A model generated the notes under the pieces. The model was not told the DNA's origin. It worked only from the letters and a program-made list of their open reading frames with translations, and searched no databases. A DNA stretch of 11,837 nt, from positions 1 to 11,837 of the forward strand of contig JAFPAK010000166.1 in assembly GCA_017390825.1 (NCBI GenBank). The letters run 5' to 3'. The position numbers were made by a program, and so were the translations under genes. This DNA is from Clostridia bacterium (GTDB taxonomy: Bacteria > Bacillota_A > Clostridia > Oscillospirales > Acutalibacteraceae). Shown here piece after piece: positions 5,129 through 11,837 of this stretch (position 1 is the first letter of the stretch; each line of letters starts with the position of its first letter).

Positions 5129-7300
5129 TTAATCTACAGCAATAAAATGATATTTAACTGTTTTAAAATCTCCTCTCGGTAGCTGCATCACCAAGCCTGC
5201 ATACATTAATGTGTTGCCGCAAAGAGTTTTATCAAGTTCCGGGACGTAATACCTACGGTCTTTATCCAACCCCTTGGGATAGATAACTTTCACCTCGTTG
5301 TTGACACCGCCCATTCTGCGATAAAAAGTGAGCATAGCAGATGATTTATCCTTTGAAACAAGCATAAATGAAAAGAAATTGCTGTTATAAGGATCTTCCA
5401 GTCTATATAAATCTCCGTTTAATACGAGTTGCTCCCCCGCTTTATATTCTTTTATCTGGTCTGCTATTACCGATCTCATATTATCATCAAACGAAGAAGC
5501 ATCAAGCTCATATCCGTTTGCCCCGAGATGTGCTATATCAGCACGGGTTTTTAAGTCGGTGACACGCTCTGTCTGATGATTGGGAACAGCGGAAATATGA
5601 CAACTCATAGTTGACAGCGGATATACGATTGATGTTCCGTACTGTATCCTCGTACGCTCATTTGCATCACTGTCGTCACTTGTCCATATTTGCGGGAAAT
5701 AATACAGCATTGCAGGATCAAATCTTGCACCGCCGCCGGCGCATCCTTCAAACAAAACATTCGGATTTGCATTTACTATTCGCTCACAGATATCGTAAAG
5801 TCCGAGTGCGTACCTGTGGCAGAATTCCTTTTGATGCTCTGCTTGCCTTCCAAACGAGAAAAACTCAGTAACATTGCGGTTATAATCCCACTTAACATAG
5901 TCTATCTCATTTTCAGCCAATACCTTATTAACGGAATTGACTATATAATCACGCACTTCTTTTCTTGTAAGATCAAGGCAATACTGGTTGCGTGAATAAC
6001 ATCTATCCCTATTCGGCGCACCAACAGCATAATCTGGATGTGCCCTGAAAAGTTCTGAATCTTCATTTACCATTTCAGGCTCAAACCATAAGCCAAATTT
6101 CATTCCGAGTGAATGAACATGGTCAATTATAGCTTTAAGTCCGCCTTTCAGCTTATCCGTATTGACTACCCAGTCGCCAAGCCCGGACTTATCGCTGTTA
6201 CGATCACCGAACCAGCCGTCGTCAAGTACAAAGGTATCAACACCCGTGCCGGCTATTCCGTTGGCAATTGCTTTTAACTTATCAATATCAAAATGGAAGT
6301 ATGTTCCCTCCCAATTGTTGATAACGATCGGACGGGGCTTATTCACGAATCGTGGATTGATTATATGATTTCTGTAAGCATCGTGATAAGCACGGCTCAT
6401 ACCGCCAATACCTTCAACAGAATATGCGATAACTGCTTCGGGAGTACAAAGTGACTCTCCCGCTTTTAAATTCCAGCAGAAATCGAAATCATTTATACCG
6501 CCGAGTACCAAGGCTCTGCCGTCCTGCGTGCCCTCAATTTTAAGCGAAAATGAGGAAGAATAAACAAGACTTACTCCTATTGCTTCGCCGCTATGTTCGG
6601 TAGTATCCTGACAGAGGATTCCCATGAACGGATTAAGTGTGGCAGATGAGGTGCTGCGTTTTGAGTCGATAGAAACGCAGCCATGATGCATAGAGATAGT
6701 TTCTATCTGCCGTTCACTTGCCCACGCTCCGTAAAGACTTAAGATCTTATAGTCATTACGGGGCAACGATAACGCAAATGAAAACGCACGATCAAGCTTG
6801 ATTTCTTCCTTTCCGTTATTTTTATACACAATATGCCTTGCTATTACCGAGCAATCATCATACACCGTATAATATAGATCCGCCGCAAATTCAGTAATTT
6901 TATCTGCAAGATGCAGTATTAGCGTTTCGCCGCCGCTCATTGACGGAATACCCGCTATTTCGGGCTTTACAGGTACAATATCATATCCTGTATATAGCAG
7001 CTCACACAATCTGTCGCCCATCGGATTTTGCACTATTACGGTCGGCTCTCGGTAATCGCCCGTGCCGAAAAAAGATATTTCAGGGCAAAACTCAATATAA
7101 GACTTACTGCTATTACCAGGTATCATAGCGTAACAACTATTTCCGCCGAATGCTCGCAGATGTGTTATATCATCTCGTGCTATCTGTCTGCCGAAATATA
7201 AATGCTCGGCAAAGCCATATTCATTTATGCGAAAAATATATGATATATCCTTGCCCTCAAGATAAAAGATTTTATTTGCTTCATTAAAAATAATTGCCAT
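5129..7300 (-). CDS. GH36 alpha-galactosidase, cytoplasmic
   Basis: A 723-residue retaining alpha-galactosidase that would release terminal alpha-1,6-galactose from melibiose, raffinose-type sugars and galactomannan fragments. The length matches the 720-745 residues usual for bacterial GH36 enzymes. An N-terminal beta-supersandwich (about 1-320) precedes the TIM barrel. Barrel motifs in order are the Asp pair D360-D361 in LDDGWFGDR, LWFEPEMVN, KWDYNRN with the nucleophile D472, EGCAGGGARFDP, and WTSDD with the acid/base D542. The 70-residue distance between the two catalytic Asp equals that in Geobacillus AgaA (D478, D548). A C-terminal beta domain follows. There is no signal peptide, dockerin or CBM, so it acts on imported oligosaccharides, unlike its dockerin-bearing neighbours. 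It has its own strong promoter. The SD is weak (GGTGA at 7305-7309, 4 bases from ATG). Its stop lies 81 bases upstream of the repressor start. I see no strong terminator after it, so some read-through into the repressor gene is possible. Confidence 0.95.
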   Translation of the reverse strand: MAIIFNEANKIFYLEGKDISYIFRINEYGFAEHLYFGRQIARDDITHLRAFGGNSCYAMIPGNSSKSYIEFCPEISFFGTGDYREPTVIVQNPMGDRLCELLYTGYDIVPVKPEIAGIPSMSGGETLILHLADKITEFAADLYYTVYDDCSVIARHIVYKNNGKEEIKLDRAFSFALSLPRNDYKILSLYGAWASERQIETISMHHGCVSIDSKRSTSSATLNPFMGILCQDTTEHSGEAIGVSLVYSSSFSLKIEGTQDGRALVLGGINDFDFCWNLKAGESLCTPEAVIAYSVEGIGGMSRAYHDAYRNHIINPRFVNKPRPIVINNWEGTYFHFDIDKLKAIANGIAGTGVDTFVLDDGWFGDRNSDKSGLGDWVVNTDKLKGGLKAIIDHVHSLGMKFGLWFEPEMVNEDSELFRAHPDYAVGAPNRDRCYSRNQYCLDLTRKEVRDYIVNSVNKVLAENEIDYVKWDYNRNVTEFFSFGRQAEHQKEFCHRYALGLYDICERIVNANPNVLFEGCAGGGARFDPAMLYYFPQIWTSDDSDANERTRIQYGTSIVYPLSTMSCHISAVPNHQTERVTDLKTRADIAHLGANGYELDASSFDDNMRSVIADQIKEYKAGEQLVLNGDLYRLEDPYNSNFFSFMLVSKDKSSAMLTFYRRMGGVNNEVKVIYPKGLDKDRRYYVPELDKTLCGNTLMYAGLVMQLPRGDFKTVKYHFIAVD

Positions 7301-7331
7301 AAAATCACCAGCTTTATACTTTATCGCCTAC

Positions 7332-7360
7332 ATAATAACACATTGATTTAAGCTAGTCAA
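7332..7360 (-). promoter_or_regulatory. Strong sigma-A promoter of the alpha-galactosidase gene
   Basis: On the minus strand TTGACT (7355-7360) and TATTAT (7332-7337) are separated by exactly 17 bp, each one mismatch from consensus. Transcription would start near 7325, giving a leader of about 25 bases. Confidence 0.85.
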
Positions 7361-7390
7361 CAATAAACATCTGTATTATAGAAGAAAGTC

Positions 7391-7410
7391 AAGTATACTT
7401 CATAGTATGA
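7391..7410. promoter_or_regulatory. Two adjacent palindromes upstream of the alpha-galactosidase promoter
   Basis: AAGTATACTT (7391-7400) is a perfect 10-bp palindrome, and TCATAGTATGA (7400-7410) is an 11-base palindrome around a central G; they share one base. They lie about 66-85 bases upstream of the predicted transcription start, a position typical of an activator site. They also overlap the tail of the neighbouring terminator, so their role is uncertain. Confidence 0.4.
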
Positions 7411-7441
7411 AAACAACGGCACGGATCTGTCCGTGCCGTTG
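7404..7441 (-). terminator. Rho-independent terminator of the complete GH5-dockerin gene
   Basis: A perfect 12-bp GC-rich stem, CAACGGCACGGA (7414-7425) and TCCGTGCCGTTG (7430-7441), closes a TCTG loop. On the minus strand it begins about five bases after the stop and is followed by TTTTCAT. This insulates the alpha-galactosidase promoter from the cellulase gene. Confidence 0.92.
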
Positions 7442-7446
7442 GCTCT

Positions 7447-9474
7447 TTATTTTGCAGCGTTAACAAGTGCCTCAATAACTTCACTATGTGTCTGCTCGTA
7501 TGTATATCGATCAAACAAACCGTACGTATCTTTACCGGTAGTTGCAACCTCAGTTTTACCGTTATCCCAATAGATACACTTGATGCCCTTTGTCTTTGCC
7601 TGTGTAACCATATATTCACAATATGCAGCACGGTCAGAATCGTTGTTCTTATATACCGCACCGAATTCTCCGATAATTACCGGAATTCCGTTGCTGATAA
7701 ACTTTTCGTCTACCCTTTTGATTACGTTATCTATATTTGATTTGTCGGCCTCTGTACCCCAAGTTGTATCGGTGAGATCATCACTAAAGCAGAAAGACTG
7801 CGGAGAATATGTATGAACTTCAACTACAAGCTTGTTTTCAACGGTATCATTAGGAACGACAAGACCGTTTATGGCAACATTGCTGGCACCGGCACCGTAT
7901 GTGCTCACAACAAGTACACGAATAGAGTTGTTTCCGCCGGTTGCACGAACTGTATCAACAAATACCTGTGCAAGCTCACTTGCATTTGCAAGATCTGTAG
8001 GTGACGGCGAACTCCAGTCACTTTCAGCACGAAGTATCTCATTAAAGCCCTCAAAGATAAGATGATCGTTGTAATCCTTGAATTTGTTTGCTATCTGTGT
8101 CCAGACTGCGGCGAACTTAACCTTTCTTGTTTCCATTGTTGCCGAATTTGTGTTCAGCCAATTCTGCTCATGGTGAGTGTTGAGTATGCAGTACATACCC
8201 TCACCCATGATATAGTCAACTACTTCACGAACACGGTTGAGCCAATTCTTATCAATCTGATTATTTGAGTCGATATGATTACGCCATGTAACAGGCAAAC
8301 GAATTGTATTGAAGCCTGCAGCTTTGATAGACTGTATCAATTGCTTTGTGATCTTCGGGTTACCCCATGATGTTTCCTCGCTGAGTCCCATTCCTGCGTT
8401 GCCAACACTGTCAAGCGTATTACCGATATTGATGCCGACATTCATTTCACTGACAAGTTCTGCTGCAGTTATATCTCTCATATCTGATGTTATTCCGGAA
8501 TTCACTGCTGTGGTAACGGTTGTTGCAGCTGTAGTTTTCTGGGTAGTAGGCTGCATATCTTCAATCGGGAATCTATCGATAAGACCGATTATATATTTAC
8601 GAAGCATCAATACATCCTTACCGTTGATGTTGCCATCGTTGTTAAGATCAGATACTTCGGTATCTATCACATCTGTAAGTTTTACTATATATTTACGAAG
8701 GTTTAATACATCCTTACCGTTTACACTACCATCAGCATTGCAGTCGCCATAAAGCAATTTACGCGATGTAGTTGTTGTCGTGGTTGTGGTAGTAGTTGTG
8801 GTAGTAGGCTTCGTAGTTGTAGTTGTAGTGGTGGTAGTCCACGCATTTTCCATAGACTGAAGCTGCTCTGCATCTAGTGTTGCATGTTCTTCAAGTCTAG
8901 GTGTAGTTGTAGGAGGAGTGCCGATATATACATAAGGCACGGAAACTCTTACATTTGCATATTTAAGGCCGCTGCCCCAGTTTTTATAGTTGTTAAGCTG
9001 GAACTGCACACGATCATATCCGCTGTTTTCAAAGCTGTCAACAGTCATAATATAAGTATATGGCTCGCCTGATACTACTACATTATCAAAATCACCCTGC
9101 CAGTTGCTCTTACCGGTTGTAAGGTTAACGAGTGCCTGCGGTGTATCAGCGGTGTAAAATACTGCAGTAATGTCCCATGCGATATAGGCATTTTCGTGCT
9201 TTTTAGCCTCGGCAATAAGCTTGTCACCGCCGTTCAGATCTTTGTATGTCTGAAGCTGCATATAAAACTTACTGTCATCCAATGCAGACATCACGAAGGA
9301 ACCGTCATCATCAACATAGCAATATGTATTGCCGCCGTCCCATCCGCCGGAATAGCTAACACCAAGCGACTTACCGTCAACCTTGGTTACGTCTGCATTA
9401 ACGCTTACTAATACTAATGTTGAAAGCATTATTGCCATTACAACAATAATACTTATCATTTTTTTCAATTCCAT
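7447..9474 (-). CDS. Secreted GH5 (subfamily 4-like) endoglucanase with internal dockerin
   Basis: A 675-residue cellulosomal enzyme. Residues 1-27 form a signal peptide ending SVNA-DV. Residues 30 to about 180 are an unrecognised, probably beta-sandwich module (GGWDGG near its start). A poly-Thr linker follows, then a type I dockerin at 243-300 with loops D-C-N-A-D-G-S-V-N-G-K-D and D-L-N-N-D-G-N-I-N-G-K-D. A second Thr-rich linker leads to the GH5 TIM barrel (332-675). Barrel motifs are GINIGNTLDS, RLPVTWR, LNTHHE, FEGFNEIL with acid/base E479, VVEVHTYSP, IIGEFGAV with nucleophile E603, and YWDNG. These fit GH5_4, whose members hydrolyse beta-1,4-glucan, xyloglucan or mixed-linkage glucan by a retaining mechanism. 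The start is the ATG at 9474: AAAGGGTG lies 8 bases upstream, and the longer reading from 9540 would cross the promoter. The gene is a paralogue of its upstream neighbour but has its own promoter and terminator. Confidence 0.93.
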   Translation of the reverse strand: MELKKMISIIVVMAIMLSTLVLVSVNADVTKVDGKSLGVSYSGGWDGGNTYCYVDDDGSFVMSALDDSKFYMQLQTYKDLNGGDKLIAEAKKHENAYIAWDITAVFYTADTPQALVNLTTGKSNWQGDFDNVVVSGEPYTYIMTVDSFENSGYDRVQFQLNNYKNWGSGLKYANVRVSVPYVYIGTPPTTTPRLEEHATLDAEQLQSMENAWTTTTTTTTTKPTTTTTTTTTTTTTSRKLLYGDCNADGSVNGKDVLNLRKYIVKLTDVIDTEVSDLNNDGNINGKDVLMLRKYIIGLIDRFPIEDMQPTTQKTTAATTVTTAVNSGITSDMRDITAAELVSEMNVGINIGNTLDSVGNAGMGLSEETSWGNPKITKQLIQSIKAAGFNTIRLPVTWRNHIDSNNQIDKNWLNRVREVVDYIMGEGMYCILNTHHEQNWLNTNSATMETRKVKFAAVWTQIANKFKDYNDHLIFEGFNEILRAESDWSSPSPTDLANASELAQVFVDTVRATGGNNSIRVLVVSTYGAGASNVAINGLVVPNDTVENKLVVEVHTYSPQSFCFSDDLTDTTWGTEADKSNIDNVIKRVDEKFISNGIPVIIGEFGAVYKNNDSDRAAYCEYMVTQAKTKGIKCIYWDNGKTEVATTGKDTYGLFDRYTYEQTHSEVIEALVNAAK
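7450..8481 (-). repeat. Paralogous GH5 segment, copy 1
   Basis: This catalytic-domain segment is the counterpart of 9662-10678 in the same orientation. The best-conserved stretch, 8282-8376 against 10488-10582, differs at only about 6 of 95 bases by eye. The dockerin segments (about 8560-8750 and 10825-11015) are also closely similar in DNA. Confidence 0.88.
8767..8838 (-). repeat. Poly-threonine linker tract
   Basis: Twenty-four consecutive codons encode nine Thr, Lys-Pro, then thirteen Thr, using mixed ACN codons. This is a flexible, probably O-glycosylated linker between the N-terminal module and the dockerin. The near-triplet repeat should be prone to length change. Confidence 0.85.
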
Positions 9475-9482
9475 TAAATAAA

Positions 9483-9490
9483 CACCCTTT
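9483..9490 (-). promoter_or_regulatory. SD that fixes the GH5-dockerin start
   Basis: On the minus strand AAAGGGTG ends 8 bases before the ATG at 9472-9474, which begins a signal peptide (MELKKM then a hydrophobic core). Confidence 0.7.
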
Positions 9491-9508
9491 CTGTATTTCG
9501 TATTAAGA

Positions 9509-9537
9509 ATGATACCACATACTTTAAACAAAATCAA
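9509..9537 (-). promoter_or_regulatory. Promoter of the complete GH5-dockerin gene
   Basis: On the minus strand TTGATT (9532-9537) and TATCAT (9509-9514) are separated by 17 bp. Transcription would start near 9502, about 28 bases before the chosen ATG. Its presence between the two GH5 genes, together with the terminator at 9622-9657, indicates separate transcription. Confidence 0.72.
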
Positions 9538-9609
9538 CAAAAACTATACTAAATACATTCAATTTTTTATCAATCATTGCAAAAACAAACTTATTCAGTT
9601 AATTTTATT

Positions 9610-9657
9610 GTAAAAACAATATAAAAATGGCGCAAGGATATCCTTACGCCATTTTTA
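9610..9657 (-). terminator. Rho-independent terminator of the 5'-truncated GH5-dockerin gene
   Basis: TAAAAATGGCG (9622-9632) and CGCCATTTTTA (9647-9657) form an 11-bp stem. Inside it, after one C/A mismatch, the palindrome AAGGATATCCTT (9634-9645) continues the helix. On the minus strand the stem starts directly after the stop codon at 9659-9661 and is followed by T-rich DNA including TTTTT at 9611-9615. Confidence 0.88.
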
Positions 9658-9658
9658 T

Positions 9659-11837
9659 TTATTTTGCAGCATTGACAAGCGCATTTATAATTTCGCTGTG
9701 CACCTGTGCGCCGGTACTGCGGTTGAACAAACCGTAGGTATCCGTGTCTGATGCTACACCCGTATGACCGTTATCCCAATAAATACACTTGATGCCTTTG
9801 GACTTCGCCTGACTTACCATATATGAACAGTATGCAGCACGTGCAGATGTGTTATTCTTATTTACCGCACCGAATTCGCCGACAATAGCCGGAATTCCTT
9901 TGCTGACAAATTTATTATATACTCTGATGAGTATATTATCTATCTCATTCTTATCTGCAATTGTACCCCAAGTATCATCTGAATTGTTTAAAAAACAGAA
10001 GGACTGCGGATCATAGGTATGAATCTCAACCGCAAGCTTGTTTGCAACTGTGTCAGTCGGCATAGTAAGACCGTTAATAGCAGTGGTATTTGCAAGTGCG
10101 CCGTATGTATTTATGATAAGAACACGGATAGCATTATTACCGCCGGTTGCACGAACTGTATTAACGAACACCTGTGCAAGTGCGTTTGCATTTGCAAGAT
10201 CTGTGGACGAAGGTGAACTCCAGTCGCCTTCACCCTTGAGTATTTCATTATAGCCTTCAAATATGAGATGTTCATTGTAATTCTTAAATCTGTTTGCAAG
10301 CTGATTCCAAACTGCAGCAAATTTAACTTTTCTTGATTCCATTGCCGATGAATTTGTGTTGAGCCAATTCTGCTCATGGTGTGTATTGATGATACAATAC
10401 ATACCTTCATCTACGATATAATCAACTACTTCCTGAACACGGTTTAAAAATGTTTGGCTGATATTATTGCTTGAATCAATATTATTTCGCCATGTTACAG
10501 GCAAGCGGATTGTATTGAAGCCTGCTGCCTTGATAGACTGTATCAATTGCTTTGTGATCTTTGGGTTACCCCATGATGTTTCTTGCCACACACCTGAACC
10601 AACACTGTCAAGCGTATCACCGATATTTATACCTACAGTCATTTCACCAACAAGAGCCGTTGCTGTTATATCTCTCATATTAGATGTTGTTCCTCCTGAG
10701 CTTGAAGGATTTTTAGTAGTGGTTGTAGTAGTTGTTTTAGTAGTTGTAGTTGTATTTGTTTTTGTGGTTGTTTTTGTAGGTGCAGCGGTTGGTGCAGTAG
10801 TGCTAGTGGTAGGACTCTGCGTGTTCTGTATCGGGAATCTGTCAATAAGTCCGACTATGTATTTACGAAGCAGCAATACGTCCTTACCATTGATGTTACC
10901 ATCACTGTTAAGATCAGATACACCTGTGTCAATAACATTTGCAAGCTTTACTATATATTTACGAAGAAGCAATACGTCCTTACCGTTTACACTGCCATCG
11001 CTGTTGCAGTCACCATAAAGCTTTCCGGAAACATTAGTGTTTGAAGTTGTTGTAGTTGCTTTGTTTGTAGTTGTATTTGGTGAAGTTGCAGTAACACCAC
11101 TGGTTGCATAGATATCCGAGAAACCAATATTTATTGCTGACAGACCGTGATAATAAGAACCATTCATAACTATTATTGCAATAGTATCCGGAATCATACC
11201 TTCGAAAGCGTCAACAGGGTACTTAATAAGCTGCTCACCCACTGTATTCGTGATAGCATCGTATTCTCCAACCATGTATTTAGCATTCTGCCAATCACCG
11301 TTTGCAAAGCAATAAATCTTGAATTTGGCTGCGCAGTCATTTCCTTTTGCGTTATAAGCACTGTTAAATCTTATGCTCATGTAGAGATAACCGTCGCTTT
11401 CTTGTGCAGCGGCGATCGCATTCGCAGTTTGGGTTGTATCAAGCGTTACCTCAGTCTGAACCATCAAGCTGTCATATGAATAGCCTTGAGTATTCAAGTT
11501 GAGCATACCGCCGGAAACATTGTATGCATTGGGCATTTCAGAAAGATTGGTGGAATGTCCATCCCAACCGTCAGTCTTAACAAAATTTACGGTTCCTTTC
11601 CAATCGCAGAAAACTGCTCCCTTTGAAGGCATACTTACCGTAGGAATATCTTCTTTATCAACAAAGGTGATGTCGTCAACATAAACCTTTTGTACGGTGC
11701 TGTTATTTGCAGGACTAACAACAATTGCAGTAATCTTGCTGATATTGGTGGATTTTACAGTAACCTGTGTATCATATGCACCGTTTGATTTAAACTCATT
11801 ATCTTTTAGCGAAACAAAGCTTTTGTTAAGCAACGAA
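9659..11837 (-). CDS. Secreted GH5 (subfamily 4-like) endoglucanase with internal dockerin, 5'-truncated
   Basis: The frame is open to the right edge, so the signal peptide and true start are missing; the first possible start inside the window is a TTG at 11831-11833, which I read as Leu. Residue numbers count from there. Residues 1-62 look like the end of a beta-sandwich module (VYVDDITFVDKED). Residues 63 to about 245 form a second unrecognised module (DGWDGHS near its start, INIGFSDIYATSG at its end). A Thr/Asn linker precedes the dockerin (274-336), with loops D-C-N-S-D-G-S-V-N-G-K-D and D-L-N-S-D-G-N-I-N-G-K-D. After a Thr/Lys-rich linker the GH5 barrel occupies 386-724, with RLPVTWR, NTHHE, FEGYNEIL (acid/base E530), IVGEFGAV (nucleophile E653) and YWDNG. 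The usual GNTLD at the barrel start is GDTLD here. Both catalytic Glu are present, so activity on beta-glucans is expected. It lies 184 bases upstream of its complete paralogue, which has its own promoter. Confidence 0.92.
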   Translation of the reverse strand, partial: SLLNKSFVSLKDNEFKSNGAYDTQVTVKSTNISKITAIVVSPANNSTVQKVYVDDITFVDKEDIPTVSMPSKGAVFCDWKGTVNFVKTDGWDGHSTNLSEMPNAYNVSGGMLNLNTQGYSYDSLMVQTEVTLDTTQTANAIAAAQESDGYLYMSIRFNSAYNAKGNDCAAKFKIYCFANGDWQNAKYMVGEYDAITNTVGEQLIKYPVDAFEGMIPDTIAIIVMNGSYYHGLSAINIGFSDIYATSGVTATSPNTTTNKATTTTSNTNVSGKLYGDCNSDGSVNGKDVLLLRKYIVKLANVIDTGVSDLNSDGNINGKDVLLLRKYIVGLIDRFPIQNTQSPTTSTTAPTAAPTKTTTKTNTTTTTKTTTTTTTKNPSSSGGTTSNMRDITATALVGEMTVGINIGDTLDSVGSGVWQETSWGNPKITKQLIQSIKAAGFNTIRLPVTWRNNIDSSNNISQTFLNRVQEVVDYIVDEGMYCIINTHHEQNWLNTNSSAMESRKVKFAAVWNQLANRFKNYNEHLIFEGYNEILKGEGDWSSPSSTDLANANALAQVFVNTVRATGGNNAIRVLIINTYGALANTTAINGLTMPTDTVANKLAVEIHTYDPQSFCFLNNSDDTWGTIADKNEIDNILIRVYNKFVSKGIPAIVGEFGAVNKNNTSARAAYCSYMVSQAKSKGIKCIYWDNGHTGVASDTDTYGLFNRSTGAQVHSEIINALVNAAK
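9662..10678 (-). repeat. Paralogous GH5 segment, copy 2
   Basis: This is the second copy of the GH5 catalytic segment, in tandem with 7450-8481. Similarity continues through the dockerin but drops sharply upstream in the N-terminal modules. Confidence 0.88.
10712..10815 (-). repeat. Thr/Lys-rich linker tract
   Basis: The segment encodes runs of Thr interrupted by Lys, Asn, Pro and Ala between the dockerin and the GH5 barrel. It is longer and more Lys-rich than the equivalent linker of the neighbouring paralogue (about nt 8482-8558). Confidence 0.75.

Noticed and set aside
8309..8752. Plus-strand open frame of 147 codons
   Set aside because: It is antisense to the GH5 linker and dockerin. 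The complementary Thr-rich ACN tracts give Val-rich frames without stops, and no SD or domain is seen.
9475..9540. Longer start of the GH5-dockerin protein at 9540
   Set aside because: It would place the start upstream of the predicted promoter and add 22 residues ahead of a normal signal peptide.
9606..9621. TATTGT/ACAATA inverted repeat as an operator for the GH5 gene
   Set aside because: It is six bases per arm in very AT-rich DNA, lies about 70 bases upstream of the -35, and overlaps the T-rich tail of the preceding terminator, so chance is a good explanation.
10467..11018. Plus-strand open frame of 183 codons resembling the one at 8309-8752
   Set aside because: The resemblance follows from the paralogy of the genes on the opposite strand. 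Poly-Val stretches are the antisense of Thr linkers.
11831..11833. TTG as start of the right-edge GH5 protein
   Set aside because: The frame stays open to the edge, no signal peptide follows, and the first residues look like the inside of a beta-sandwich module, so it is an internal Leu.

Overview
The window looks like chromosomal DNA from a gut or rumen cellulosome-forming member of the Clostridia, close to Ruminococcus / Oscillospiraceae. The reasons are three dockerin-bearing secreted proteins, long poly-threonine linkers, low-GC codon use, clostridial-type promoters and strong SD sequences. The species cannot be named from this sequence alone.

Layout. The plus-strand half (1-4298) holds the 3' part of a DmpG/HMGL-like aldolase with its terminator, an FAD-dependent oxidoreductase with a C-terminal Rieske [2Fe-2S] domain, and a secreted right-handed beta-helix protein ending in a dockerin and starting at TTG. 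The minus-strand half (4673-11837) holds, in transcription order, a 5'-truncated GH5 endoglucanase-type protein with an internal dockerin, a second complete GH5-dockerin paralogue, a cytoplasmic GH36 alpha-galactosidase, and a short DtxR/MntR-family metal-dependent repressor. The two halves converge on a 374-base gene-free interval (4299-4672). It contains two terminators and, between them, an array of small hairpins whose stems differ but whose AGTGATATT linkers are conserved.

Function. The beta-helix protein and the two GH5 enzymes would be exported and docked onto a scaffoldin to attack plant cell-wall polysaccharide. The GH36 enzyme has no signal peptide and would hydrolyse imported alpha-galactosides in the cytoplasm. 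Almost every gene appears to have its own promoter and terminator, so this is a neighbourhood of single-gene units rather than one operon. The aldolase, FAD-Rieske protein and metalloregulator have no obvious role in saccharolysis.

The parts most worth a second look are the convergent-intergenic hairpin array, the tandem GH5 paralogues (dockerin and catalytic parts very similar, N-terminal modules strongly diverged and not recognised), and the repeats around the beta-helix and alpha-galactosidase promoters. I saw no CRISPR array, tRNA, rRNA, transposase or phage gene.
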